A stretch of 64,000 nt of DNA from Fasciolopsis buskii (Eukaryota > Platyhelminthes > Trematoda > Plagiorchiida > Fasciolidae), in contig LUCM01009841.1 of the NCBI GenBank assembly GCA_008360955.1, forward strand, positions 179,047-243,046, given 5' to 3'. The position numbers and the translations under genes were made by a program. Under the pieces are notes generated by a model that was not told the DNA's origin, did no database searches, and saw nothing but the letters and a program-made list of their open reading frames with translations. Below, in pieces: positions 36,901 to 44,239 of this stretch. How positions within the stretch are numbered: position 1 is the stretch's first letter; each line of letters opens with the position of its first letter.

Positions 36901-39561
36901 TCAAGTAGGAATCTACCATATTTATGGTGCTTTCAAAACTAAGATCGTATGAATTACTTACCAGGTCGAGAAGTGAGTAAGTTTCAGTTTGGTCTGTTTA
37001 AAGTTATTAGCCATCTGTCAAAGTACTGGCATAGTGAACGAACAAGACAAGCAATCTTCGCGAAAAGTTATTTCGTTGACAATTCGAACCTACTAGGAAG
37101 TCGATGAAATCATATTAAATAAATTAGCTACTCGATTTGTACAAAAGAGAGCAGTTCAATGGTCTTACGGCATGATAGTCAGTTTGATTGTTGATTGTTT
37201 CGACCAATCGCTGCCAATTGGCTTTCTCATGTGAAGTTCTGCTCAGCCTATCAGGTAGCGCAATCAGTGCAATCACACCAACCTTTTGTTTTTTATCATT
37301 CACTTCCTTCATTAATGAAATGAAAGCGTACATCATTTTCCAGGAAAAGCGTAGCGGCCAACAAAGGGCTGCCAAGTGGGGCGTTTGATCGACGATGGGA
37401 GGATCCGAACTCGCGACCTTCAGGTCCAAACCCAACAGCCTTGCCCACCTGGCCACCACTTACCTAATGTGCTTCAATAACTTAATCATTAGATATGCAG
37501 TGCTATTGTGCGATTTTAGTTTGCACAGTATGTTGTGTTTCCGGAATCTGATGTTTGGAGCAAATTGTCATTAGGGACAGAATTGGATGGAACACAACCA
37601 TTTAATTATAATTTAACCAAATGTGTGTGCGTGTGTGTGCTCGTATGCAGTGTGAACCCATGTTTGATAACAGTGTAGAAAATTAGGGCGAACTCATGTT
37701 GTGTGATTGTCTGATTTCCTGATATTTCCTCTTATTTTGTGATCACGTGATCGTTGAATAAGCATGTTTGCAGATGTATAATACATTTACTGACTAATGT
37801 TGTCCCGAGGTATCTAGTAGTAAAAGTGTTGAACCAAACGATCGCGAAATGAAATTCCAAGATTATTCCGAAAATTTTGAAGTGCAATTCAAAGTGTTTG
37901 ACAGTTTTGCGCTTTCTAAATTGATCAGTAAAACAAATTAATCATTATGATTTGCTCTTTTCTTGACCAAAACCAGGCCTTGAAATCCGGAAAATGAAAC
38001 CTGGACGGACTTTGGAAGAGGCGTGTGAGAATAAGTGGACATTAGTCATTGTAACCTTATGGAAATATCTAATTCTTTAATAAAAGTTTAACAATTTGTG
38101 TAAAATGCTAGCACAAGTGAATATGAAAATAAGTTTCTTTCGAAATTCCTAATGCGATGGAATCATGAGAATGTCGAAGAGATCCAGGTGTGCGAGACTA
38201 AGCTCATGAATTCCGGTGTCTCGCATTCTTTGATGATGAGAAAAAGTCACAACGTTGCAGAGCACACAAATCGATAGTCATGTGAAACTTGAACACATTC
38301 ATCACCTCGGAAAGAAACGGACTTCGGACTCACCCGGCACTTCATCGGATACGTTCTTGTTGCATGCAAAACCTCCAAAATTGTGAATCAGTCTTCCGCC
38401 TTATTTCCTTGGCCAATATGCTGTCCAAACATCTATGACTTACACATATTGAAATTCGGCCAAGAGTTCGATAGAAATTCTTTCGTCTCCAGAATGATTT
38501 GACCTAGCCAGTGTGTTTTAATCCCACCGTAAAGCAGTTTCCCTTCTCGGAGTAAAGCAAACACCGAGAAAACAAAAGCTCGTTTTCAGTAATTCATACT
38601 CGTACAATTACATCACAATACATTAGGAAGAATATAAGCGCGACGGGATTCTCGGCCCGTGGTGTCACTACGGTTGACAGACCACGTTATCGATTCTGCA
38701 GACTCCTTCTGTTTCTATTCATTCGTATGTTCCCGTGAAACAATGTACACCAGGCGCTAGCTTGAACACATCTGTGAGCACCACCGTGCATTGACGGGCA
38801 GTGAAACAACTTAGTCCAATGGTTTCAAACCCAGTACAGATTAACCACACCGTAAATGTGAGCCAAGCACTCTAGGTTGGCAGTGTTGTACTTTGAGCAC
38901 AGGGGAAGTTGCCGCTAACCGTCTTTACAATCCTCCACTGTCCGTTCAAAAACGTTTTGCGGTAGATTTCGACTCCTCTGGCCCACAGTCCCATCTCAAT
39001 GCAAACCCAGGACCACATGAGAATTGTCAGAAAATCTTCAATGTTTTTCGGATTATACACAGAACATCACAAATCCCTTCCCACTGGCGGTTTTAATTGA
39101 CCAATCCAGTCCTTCTTAGCATTCCCAAACAATATGTTGTGATGTAATGGCATGAGCATGAATCATTGAAAGGGAGCTTGTTCTCAGTCTGTTTTCTCAG
39201 TATGCGCAGTGGGAATTTTCGAGTTTAATAAACCTCCACTGTTCGGTCAAGGAGACCCGTAGTTCTTATTGGTTGCGCGACTGACGAGAGATAACCGACT
39301 TTGCAATGTTTTTCCCCTCCTCACGTGACATGTGCGAACCCATGGACAGTACACAAACAGAGGCACATCAAAGCGCAGCTAGTCAGCCACTCATCTTTCA
39401 GTCAACTTGCTCCCGGAAGGGAAGCGGTGAAATCTAACAGTTGTATATATGCAACGCAAACACATTCGTTTAAATGACAAAAAAAAAAACAATCAACTCA
39501 CCTCTTTCTCAGTGCGTTCTAATTTGTACATCAAGTTTGCCAATTCCGATGTGTCCATCAT
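3926..39561 (-). CDS. Coiled-coil protein, 12 coding exons, CCDC170-like (tentative)
   Basis: Twelve minus-strand exons with AG acceptors and GT donors join without a phase clash: 39561-39502, 35629-35373, 31856-31718, 24973-24809, 22554-22349, 21417-21306, 18203-18003, 16413-16320, 13747-13197, 9020-8835, 4477-4249, 3957-3926. The sum is 2232 nt, 743 residues plus stop. Residues 1-275 are almost continuous heptad-rich coiled coil. Residues 277-313 and 381-412 form two short non-coil helical blocks, the latter ending IVELVKIALD. Residues 413-500 are a low-complexity His/Pro/Ser insert. Coiled coil resumes at about 540-657, and 658-733 is a compact block beginning LNDFFGLLGRLVNVD. From memory, the length (human about 715), segment order and C-terminal block suggest CCDC170, a microtubule-associated protein; this is inference. 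Other long coiled-coil families remain possible. No signal peptide or membrane segment is seen. The exon structure is much firmer than the name. Confidence 0.7.
4001..4020. repeat. GTATT pentanucleotide tandem repeat
   Basis: Four consecutive GTATT units (the last ends GTATA) inside the last intron. Confidence 0.9.
4249..4477 (-). CDS. Coiled-coil gene exon 11 (residues 658-734)
   Basis: Acceptor TTACGATTAAG, donor GTAAGT; 229 nt, phase 0 in and 1 out. It encodes LNDFFGLLGRLVNVD, then IFHRVQQLVEIVRRTGG, then a proline-rich tail. The helical start resembles, from memory, the C-terminal conserved block of CCDC170 proteins; not verified. Confidence 0.75.
5863..5925 (+). repeat. tRNA-like sequence, probable SINE head
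   Basis: An A-box-like GTAGCTTAGCAGACGTGG is followed about 20 nt on by a near-consensus B box GGTTCGAATCG at 5909-5919. The spacing is short for a true tRNA and no cloverleaf closes, so a decayed Pol III-derived repeat is more likely. Confidence 0.4.
6940..7058 (+). repeat. Delta dispersed repeat, copy 1
   Basis: Shares GAATGACGTAAGGA, TGTCGAAAAA, TTGTGAATGATAT and a GCGTTGT(T/C)GG block with 29215-29375 and with the minus-strand copy at 42770-42862. No coding content; origin unknown. Confidence 0.6.
7662..7700. repeat. AT-rich microsatellite
   Basis: Imperfect TATA run of about 39 bases. Confidence 0.8.
8835..9020 (-). CDS. Coiled-coil gene exon 10 (residues 596-657)
   Basis: Acceptor TTCGTTACAG, donor GTAAGT; 186 nt, phase 0 to 0. 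Highly charged coil running GAEIEALRETVDRLEK to TETQNKKSK. Confidence 0.75.
10257..10493 (+). CDS. Possible LITAF-domain-like fragment, antisense in intron 9
   Basis: A 78-codon frame from ATG 10257 to TAA 10491. Residues 34-78 read NQCPQCETLVVTRQF, then TWLASVLTFGIVGF, then HDPFYHCNSCQ. LITAF domains have CPxC followed by V.T, a hydrophobic helix beginning near a TW, and D..H.C..C at the end. These appear here in order, but the span between the cysteine pairs is about 14 residues shorter than usual and the Cys-rich middle is missing. After the stop a shifted frame reads NQLNGYRKK, resembling the family's usual ending. LITAF proteins are zinc-binding monotopic membrane proteins of late endosomes and lysosomes. 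This could be a degraded gene copy, one exon of a split gene, or chance. Confidence 0.33.
   Translation: MLRKLTGVEFDQIIAHRYRSISRSIAQIRGIHGNQCPQCETLVVTRQFTWLASVLTFGIVGFCHTNSHDPFYHCNSCQ
11150..11215 (+). repeat. Beta SINE tail fragment
   Basis: CTGAAAAATGATGTGCTG followed by GTCATTAATGAAGGAATTAG resembles the 3' tail of the beta family (CATTAATGAA and AAAATGAT blocks at 37310-37345 and 43855-43905). Confidence 0.4.
11704..11778 (-). repeat. tRNA-shaped 75-bp hairpin
   Basis: Perfect 8-bp ends CCTGATGG and CCATCAGG close a 75-bp unit. On the minus strand it contains a B box GGGTTCGAATCC and a CCGAG/CTCGG stem at the anticodon-arm position with an 8-nt loop. The D arm and A box are not recognisable and the loop is too long, so it is not called as a tRNA gene. 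Confidence 0.4.
11830..11876. repeat. Inverted repeat with inner stem
   Basis: AAGCCATC at 11830-11837 pairs with GATGGCTT at 11869-11876; an inner CGCG...CGCG stem lies in the loop. Confidence 0.4.
13197..13747 (-). CDS. Coiled-coil gene exon 9 (residues 412-595), His-rich insert
   Basis: Acceptor ATATTTTCAG, donor GTAGGA; 551 nt, the largest exon. It starts AIEQLIASGC, then an 80-90 residue low-complexity stretch rich in His, Pro, Ser and Arg (HHHHHRTVSPIHHRP, encoded near 13585-13612), then returns to helix with CDRCAQTLAFAVCGQLQDL and a coiled coil ending LMQLEQTK. Confidence 0.75.
13748..16319 (-). other. Intron 8 of the coiled-coil gene
   Basis: 2572 bp; no repeat copy, RNA or gene that I can recognise. 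Confidence 0.5.
16320..16413 (-). CDS. Coiled-coil gene exon 8 (residues 381-412)
   Basis: Acceptor CCCTTCACAG, donor GTAAGT; 94 nt, phase 0 in and 1 out. The residues IRNFLQILIDRLGC to IVELVKIAL form a compact amphipathic block. The final G joins AC of exon 9 to make Asp. No in-frame stop; there is one internal Met. Confidence 0.7.
16414..18002 (-). other. Intron 7 of the coiled-coil gene
   Basis: 1589 bp; nothing recognised. Confidence 0.5.
18003..18203 (-). CDS. Coiled-coil gene exon 7 (residues 314-380)
   Basis: A pyrimidine-rich acceptor ending CAAACAG, donor GTAAGT; 201 nt, phase 0 to 0. Coiled coil with RQRMCELETDKAQLESEIL. Confidence 0.75.
20431..20545 (-). repeat. Gamma repeat copy 1 (candidate Penelope-like 3' end)
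   Basis: On the plus strand it contains TACCTGATGAGTGACAATAAC, ACCGGTCGTGT and TTCAGATACTACTCACAA, shared with 27875-27995 and 35037-35155. In minus orientation it lies 3' of the GIY-YIG-like fragment, so it may be the element's 3' untranslated end. Confidence 0.55.
20834..21061 (-). pseudogene. Penelope-like element, GIY-YIG C-terminal fragment
   Basis: The minus strand reads YKFNFENVRIIAQGTKTIR in one frame and INRHIVLDHVYLSTRSKG in the next, joined by a frameshift near 20940. The pattern F.F..V.II......R then INRH..L..VY is what I recall from the C-terminal end of the GIY-YIG endonuclease region in fluke Penelope-like retroelements. Truncated and frameshifted; no reverse transcriptase part is seen next to it. 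Family call is from memory. Confidence 0.4.
21306..21417 (-). CDS. Coiled-coil gene exon 6 (residues 276-313)
   Basis: Acceptor TTTTCCAG, donor GTAAGA; 112 nt. The residues (ESLAALLSTMNEPC, then VRRAVENLMDRTKTLQK) form a helical but non-heptad block. It pairs in phase with exons 5 and 7. Confidence 0.7.
21418..22348 (-). other. Intron 5 of the coiled-coil gene
   Basis: 931 bp, carrying beta SINE copy 1 and an AT-rich stretch at 22085-22130. Confidence 0.55.
21690..21870 (-). repeat. Beta SINE copy 1 (tRNA-derived)
   Basis: On the minus strand the head reads GGTCGGCGGTAGACAAAGGG (A-box region) and 34 nt later GGGTTCGAATCC, a perfect B box (21793-21804). The body and tail (TTGGCAACCCTCTGTTGGCC and TTTCATTAATAAAG) match 37305-37455 and, inverted, 43825-43905. 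Confidence 0.65.
22349..22554 (-). CDS. Coiled-coil gene exon 5 (residues 208-276)
   Basis: Acceptor CTTCCAAAG, donor GTGAGT; 206 nt, phase 0 in and 2 out. It begins KLATYDAEKTDLQAQ and ends VQMRSF plus a split Ile codon completed by exon 6. End of the first long coil. Confidence 0.75.
22555..24808 (-). other. Intron 4 of the coiled-coil gene
   Basis: 2254 bp. Contains epsilon repeat copy 1 and, at 23145-23225, a degenerate tRNA-like segment with GAGGATTCGGACT. No gene recognised. Confidence 0.5.
23525..23860 (+). repeat. Epsilon dispersed repeat, copy 1
   Basis: Direct repeat with 49340-49690: shared blocks include TTACTTGC(A/T)AGTAGTATGTG near the start and GAAACTC...TGT.G.TTCCG with TTGACCG..GGATCTG near the end. 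About 330 bp, diverged. Confidence 0.55.
24809..24973 (-). CDS. Coiled-coil gene exon 4 (residues 153-207)
   Basis: Acceptor TTCTCGACAG, donor GTGAGT; 165 nt, phase 0 to 0. The 55 residues run LGERLDKAALLEMQ to ITDRKALGE and are heptad-patterned throughout. Confidence 0.7.
25554..26031 (-). mobile_element. Alpha element copy 2 (most complete)
   Basis: Left end 25554-25650 and right end 25934-26031 are imperfect reverse complements over about 98 bp (both carry ACAGCTGT, GGAATCATC/GATGATTCC and TGATATCA blocks). The 283-bp interior carries, on the minus strand, an A box TAGCCTAATGG (25728-25738) and a B box GGGTTCGCTTGCC (25684-25696) at tRNA-like spacing. No coding frame. The mix of long terminal inverted repeats with a Pol III-like interior fits neither a plain SINE nor a plain MITE. 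Confidence 0.7.
27830..27856. repeat. (TA)n microsatellite
   Basis: About 27 bases of TA with one TTT interruption, just left of gamma copy 2. Confidence 0.9.
27875..27995 (+). repeat. Gamma repeat copy 2
   Basis: TACCTGACGAGCGACGATAAC followed by TTCGCTCATCCAGCTACTACTTA, same orientation as copies at 20431 and 35037. Confidence 0.6.
28821..29206 (+). mobile_element. Alpha element copy 3, diverged
   Basis: Decayed left end (28821-28904), interior in the opposite orientation to copy 2 with A-box-like ACGATAATGGCCAGAGCG and B box AGGTTCCTATCCC (near 29065-29077), and right end 29107-29206. The 5' interior block GTCGATTGCTGTG is shared with copy 2. Confidence 0.5.
29215..29375 (+). repeat. Delta dispersed repeat, copy 2
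   Basis: Longest delta copy; contains GAATGACGTAAGGAGTGTAT, ATCGATGCACCATAT, TTGTGAATGATATAATG and GCGTTGTTGGTAGATG, ending CACCAACATTTCGACT. It directly follows alpha copy 3. Confidence 0.6.
29834..30110 (-). mobile_element. Alpha element copy 4, lacking one end
   Basis: Left end (GAGAAATCATGAAAGCTGTT then GTTAGAAATCAGCAGCAACG) and interior match copies 2 and 6 in the same orientation; the right inverted repeat is absent, replaced by a plus-oriented head fragment (30120-30180) and then copy 5. Confidence 0.45.
30196..30484 (-). mobile_element. Alpha element copy 5, shortened interior
   Basis: Left repeat 30196-30294 and right repeat 30383-30484 are reverse complements; the interior is only about 88 bp and keeps GAACTGGGATGCGAACCC, the B-box region on the minus strand, while the A box is lost. 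Internal deletion derivative of the copy-2 structure. Confidence 0.65.
31718..31856 (-). CDS. Coiled-coil gene exon 3 (residues 107-152)
   Basis: Acceptor GGGAATAG, donor GTGAAC; 139 nt. One base completes the split codon, then 46 codons start QIVEQNEAKQ and end GNVEILEK in phase 0. It has no in-frame Met, so simple ORF scans miss it; phase agreement on both sides and the coiled-coil-like composition support it. Confidence 0.65.
32028..32080. repeat. TAA/TAG trinucleotide repeat
   Basis: Imperfect run of AAT and AGT units. Confidence 0.85.
34485..34565 (+). repeat. tRNA-like segment, probable SINE head
   Basis: GGAGCTCAGTGATAAAGCA at 34490-34508 is a good A-box region and GGTCAAATTCC at 34552-34562 a degenerate B box. 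Spacing is longer than in a tRNA; no cloverleaf found. Confidence 0.4.
35037..35184 (+). repeat. Gamma repeat copy 3 with (TA)n tail
   Basis: TACCTGACTAGCAGCAGTAAC, GGAACCGGTCGTGTG and TTTCAGATATTATTTC match the other gamma copies; a (TA)n run at 35155-35184 follows, as also beside copies 1 and 2. Confidence 0.6.
35373..35629 (-). CDS. Coiled-coil gene exon 2 (residues 21-106)
   Basis: Acceptor TTGATTAG, donor GTTTGT; 257 nt, phase 0 in and phase 2 out. The product is strongly heptad-patterned (QLVERIAQLEEEIKLYESL), rich in E, K, Q and L. The split codon AG+A gives Arg with exon 3. Confidence 0.75.
35630..39501 (-). other. Intron 1 of the coiled-coil gene
   Basis: 3872 bp. Holds beta SINE copy 2 and a (TG)n run at 37617-37640. 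Otherwise nothing recognised. Confidence 0.5.
37305..37455 (-). repeat. Beta SINE copy 2 (tRNA-derived)
   Basis: Minus strand: A box TGGCCAGGTGGGCAAGG and, after a tRNA-like gap, a B box with one change (GAGTTCGGATCC). Body and tail match copy 1 (GGCCGCTACGC, TTCATTAATGAAGG). Confidence 0.65.
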
Positions 39562-39591
39562 CGCAACGAATCAAATCACGAAACAATGAGG
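39502..39591 (-). CDS. Coiled-coil gene exon 1 (start exon, residues 1-20)
   Basis: Reading the minus strand, an acceptor TTTTCAG lies just before 39591, then 30 nt of leader containing an in-frame TGA, then ATGATG at 39561-39556. The coding part is 60 nt, ends in KLERTEKE and is followed by donor GTGAGT (phase 0). The in-frame stop with no later acceptor fixes the start here. The acceptor means a non-coding upstream exon or a trans-spliced leader precedes it. Confidence 0.65.
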
Positions 39592-40524
39592 CTGAAAAGT
39601 TACATTCTTGCATGAAATACAATTCCAGCTATTTCCGTGTTTTTGGTCTGATTGGGTATTAGCATGCAAATCAATGCGAAAAATTCCGGCTAGACCAATC
39701 GTTTAAATAAAGTTTTCACAAAACGCGGAATTTGATAACCATTCATGTAATCATATTGTCTATGACGTTTCTTTCCACCATATTATATTCAGCGGACGAA
39801 TTAATACAAAGCGTAATTTTTTTGGAGTGACAAGAAGGTGGGTACCGTACACAGCCTAAAACATCATAAGACTAGGAAAACGGACAATCAGGATTCTACT
39901 AATTGGAGTGAAACAGGACCGCACAAGTATGCAAAACATCAGCTTTGGTAACAATCCCGTATAAGATCGAAGGCGTTTAAAATGCTTGTGCGAAAAGCTT
40001 TGATATTTGAATATCGTTATATTCGTAGTATTAGAAGAATACGATTGACAGATTTGTCAGTAACTCAGATTCTAGATGTAGAGGACGAATTCCTGGGTTA
40101 AAATTTTTACAAAGAGGAGTGAATATGAATGTATTCATGTGTTTGTTGTATATTGTGTCGGTCCGCCTCACTGTATGCTGTTTCTCGAGGGTTGTTGTAC
40201 GTGTAGGGTGTTTGGAATTTGTCCGTGGATAGCACGGTAAAAATTAGGAAAACTAGCCAGTGGACTGGATCACGTGAGGGCACGTCATTCTACATGCTTC
40301 GGTCCACGTGATCCTCGAAGCGATGCCTGAAGACACTATGGAAAATGGCTAAGTGCTGCGATCCGGTGCTCTCACGGACTAGAAATTTTTCTACACGTAC
40401 ACATAACCCCAATGTATTTGATCTTTCGATATTCCTTGTTTAAAAGTTTTATTCCTGAGAAGTTGGCAGTAATATGTGGTCAGCTGACAACATAATATAT
40501 TAATACAGCTCAAAGATTGTGAAA
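39592..40524. other. Upstream flank of the coiled-coil gene, no gene seen
   Basis: Expected to contain the promoter or an untranslated exon, but no TATA-type element can be singled out. Nothing else recognised. Confidence 0.4.
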
Positions 40525-41808
40525 AAATTGGATTCCAACTAGTTTGTCGAAACAGAAAGAAGACAAATGTCACAAGTTGTGAGCACTTTGTTTACTCTTT
40601 TCATTCGTGAACGGAAAACATTACAAGTTGTGTAAAATAGATTATGAAGATTACAGTAGATTGAGCTAGATGGGGATTTATATGCATACAGTCACCGACA
40701 AGGTGGAGTGACATATGGGAGAATGTCACGCGGGTTAATGACAAGGTAGACTGCTACTCAGGCGTTGTCTTGACGACATCTTAGTTTTCTCTGATGAAGA
40801 AAATTCTACCCAATCCATCAACTTTCTGAATTCTATCCTTCCGAACAGGAAAAAGAAAGCTGTTTACTTTTCCCGATATTACTACTAGCGAGACGTCCCA
40901 GGTGGAAATTTGTAAAGCAATGTTTATCGTAAAGCTACCTGAGATTGACGTTACGTACAATTCTTCAGTTTCTCACTAGTGGCGAAGAAGTAGAAAATTT
41001 CGCATCCACGCTCGGTACGAAAAAGAAGGGTTCATAAAACGGATCCTGTTATCGAACATCATATGAGATCCAGGAAGATGTAGGCACAGCAACCATGGTA
41101 GAAAAAAAAAGAAATTTTTATTGGCTTGCTATTTAAAGCTTGTCAACTGTTTAACCATATTAACACAAATCTGAAATCGGTCTTCAAACAGAAGCAGCAC
41201 AGTTGCGTCTATCACAAACAAGCTAAGGGTTAAGCTTCCAGAATCACTCGAACTATCTTGATGATCACACGTTTTCAGCCCGTTCACTCGGAGTTGCTAT
41301 GATGCATGCGTAGGCAAAACGAATGACCTCCTGACCCAGCGAGTGTCAGAGCACATATCAAAATGGTTGTCAAATTCGATGACGTAATCCTTTGTGACTT
41401 TGTCTACCGAAGCAACATATCCGGCCTGTTGGAGCACCAGGCACCTGGTCCCGTTGGGCCACAAATTTACATAACCCATTGTTTCAAATTACTAATGCGT
41501 AGTACAAACCCCAAACTATTTGGGTCCAGTGAGGCTATGCTTATCACCATGCTTCAGCCACCGATTTGCACAGAAAAACGGTTGATCCTGTGTATTCATA
41601 CACCTTGTCATTAATCCACATGACATTCTTCCATATATCACCCCACTTTATCGGTGACTGAAGATTCCCATCTAGTTCAATCTATTGTATTCTTCACAAT
41701 TTCCTGTATACAAAATATAATGTTTTCCGTTCACAACTGAAAACGGTAAACGAACTGCTTCTATCTCATGACATGTATCCGTTTTTAACAAATTGGATAG
41801 GGGGATCT
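40525..41808. mobile_element. 1.28-kb element with ~200-bp inverted repeats
   Basis: The left arm (about 40525-40748) is the reverse complement of the right arm (about 41606-41808). Shared blocks, read from the left arm, include GTGAACGGAAAACATTA, AGATTGA.CTAGATGGG, CAGTCACCGA.AA.GTGG, ATATGG.AGAATGTCA and TTAATGACAAGG. Outer arm parts (TTTGTTTAC with TTTTCA) also match. The interior of about 860 bp holds a short plus frame LDDILVFSDEENST near 40770-40815, faintly like a reverse transcriptase YxDD block, and a 60-codon minus frame at 41297-41479 I do not recognise. No transposase is evident. It may be a non-autonomous DNA transposon, a fold-back element or a duplicated, inverted segment. Confidence 0.6.
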
Positions 41809-43820
41809 CGGTGCTTTAAATTTCTGAGACATGTTTCTTCCGTATCTACACACGTGAAGTATGTCTGGTACTTTCGGCATTCCCTTTATTCAACGTTTTG
41901 CTTGCGGATTTCTTAATACCTTCAAATTCGGCGAAATACATCCCCGACTGACCAACGTGAGCAGTACAGGAAAAAACTGGCATGGATGAAGGTTCATCAT
42001 GTAGGACTAGCGCTCATCACACCGCTAGATGACCTCAATATCACTGTTTGGTAGTTCTGCTTTTTACAAATCATAATTACCTGCGGCTTATGTGTTTGAT
42101 TCATGTTTCTAGGCTTCATTATTTGTCTTTCGGACTGCTCTTTGACATACAATTCCAAGGTCATTCCTTTACCACTACAATCGGCAATATTTAAGCTTTT
42201 CTGCGATGCCTATCCTTCATTCTACCCAGAATTCGGACACGAGCCTTCCAGCTGAAAGGAAGTAGGTGTTAACCATTGTATCAGCTATTCCTAGGGTGAT
42301 CATGCAGTATTACCACCTTGGGATTGTTTATTGGTCTCTCCCGTCGACAACCAGCCGTTTTGGACAGTTTCGAAACTAGACACGTCACGTGAACAAACTG
42401 AACTTCGTAATTCGGAACAACCTGGACAAGAGGCAGTAGGTCAAGGAAAACTGTACGGGATGAGACATTTTTGTGGCTAAGGCTAATCCCCAGGGATGAG
42501 ATGTAATCAGAGTGAAACTAGGTTGCGGTGTTTCATTTTTCTTAGAAATTACCAGTAATGGGTTTCCATCTTCTCCGAACTGTAACACGAATCTTGGACG
42601 GACGAATAGCACTCAAACATCCCGGCCACTAGACTATCCAGGACGTCTCTAATCGATTTGTTTATCTTCAAAATCACATGACGTAACATGTCGATCACTG
42701 ACCACGGCTTAGAAACGATCATAGATTACTTCTCCGAGGTTTATTGTCCCGTGATTTCTAAGCAACAGAGAAAGACTAACCACGTTAGTCGAAATGTTGG
42801 CGCATTGCATCTACCAACAACGCTGTGTTATTAAAATTAAATCATTCACAACAAAAACAGCATTCGCTTTCCATATCAAAGTAGACGGGTCAAAATTAAT
42901 AAAAGTTTCATCGATCGATTGGATTCAGTTTTCGAACAGGAAAATTCTTCATACAAAAAACTACTAGCATAAACGTCAGCCAAATGGCTCAGGTCTCATG
43001 AGGCTCGGCTGATAACTGCTATCTCTTTGAGGATGCAAAACCTATAGATATGATGCAATGCCTGAACGCAATACAGGGCAAAATGTTACATTCAGCCGAG
43101 TGAACATTCAGAACTTTTGTTGTCATCCGATGTCGCAAACAGTGTGCACATAATCAATCGTTCATCCATCCCCGAACACATTAAGGCTATCCGCTAGGAG
43201 AAACTTCGTCAGATTTGTCATTCTATTCGTGCTTTCTGGACTTATTGTTATCAGCCACGATTTGTTCGACAGAATCTTCCGGGGGTTACATTTGATCAAC
43301 CATTTCGGGTCAGATTCAGTATATGAACCGGCGAATTGAAAGAAGTTTCAAGGATAACGAAGAATTCTCGTCAGATTTTTGCACATTTGAGGAGACAAGC
43401 GCGGGATTGGAACCAAACTGACCAAATAATGCCGTATTGCACTACGCATGCGCTCGCTGTCTTTTCTATCCAATTATAGAACGCACGGGCCAAACTCATC
43501 GGCCCGGGTTCGCAGCATTTTGCCCAATTGTAGAATAACATGCACTTACCAATGTGTTCAGTTCCCCTTTCGGTCGCGTTCACTGGCCTTTAGAAAGGAC
43601 AACGCACTGCTTCCTAATCGATAATGTTTGCAGGTGCTTTCCGGTCCAGGAGCTTCATGTTTATTCATTCTACTCAAGTTTTACTCGATTTGCTCTTCTG
43701 TTACAGTAATTTTGGGGTAATCTCAGACTCCGAAAGGATCTCGAAGATTTCGTTATGCTGATCACTAATTATCCCCACAAGTTTCTATTAAGCTAACGGT
43801 ATTTTGGCCTATGGACTTCC
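41809..43820. other. Intergenic, delta copy 3 only
   Basis: Apart from the minus-strand delta copy at 42770-42862, short frames only (75 codons at 42385-42612 and 70 at 43371-43583, minus), neither recognisable. Confidence 0.45.
42770..42862 (-). repeat. Delta dispersed repeat, copy 3
   Basis: Reverse complement carries TTGTGAATGATTTAAT, AACACAGCGTTGTTGGTAG and CCAACATTTCGACTAACG, matching 29280-29372. Confidence 0.65.
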
Positions 43821-43905
43821 CCACTTGTCAGACCTCTGTTGGCCGCTGCCCCTTTCCTGAAAAATGATCTACATTGTTGTTTCATTAATAAGGGATGTAA
43901 AAGAT
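43821..43905 (+). repeat. Beta SINE tail fragment, inverted
   Basis: CCCCACTTGTCAGACCTCTG, TTGGCCGCTGCC and TTTCATTAATAAGGG match the beta body and tail in the opposite orientation to copies 1 and 2. The head is missing, as in a 5'-truncated insertion. Confidence 0.6.
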
Positions 43906-44239
43906 AAAAGACAAGAAAGACAAAAGACCATCTCATAAATTCAATTAAGAAAGACCAAACTCCACAAAATATCCGTTTCCTACTGAAAGCATATTTCTCT
44001 ATTGTGTAACCTTTGTTGATCCGATCGTTTGTCGAAGCTATCGTCGGGTTGATTTATCTGGCTCGTGAGTTTTTAGCTTAGCATGATCAATTTTGTTTCG
44101 TTTCGAGACCAAGATCATGCATGCAGATTGGTTAACATCGTTCACCGAGAAACTAACCGGGTTCGACTCCAAAATTTTGTCTCCCAGTTCCATCTTCGTT
44201 TCTTGTAGCCATTGAAATTCAAAGCGTTAACAAACTTAC

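Noticed and set aside
36962..36993. 32-nt mini-exon with AAACAG acceptor and GTAAGT donor on the minus strand
   Set aside because: Its length is not a multiple of three, and including it between exons 1 and 2, which already match in phase 0, would break the frame.
40770..40880. Reverse transcriptase YxDD-like block LDDILVFSDEENST
   Set aside because: Too short, lacks the flanking motifs and meets a stop soon after; kept only as a note on the inverted-repeat element.
41297..41479. 60-codon minus-strand frame (GYVASVDKVTKDYVIEF)
   Set aside because: No family recognised, no splice support, and it lies inside the inverted-repeat element; not called as a gene.
44100..44190. tRNA-like segment with GGGTTCGACTCC
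   Set aside because: Only the B box is convincing; no second copy or closing stem found.
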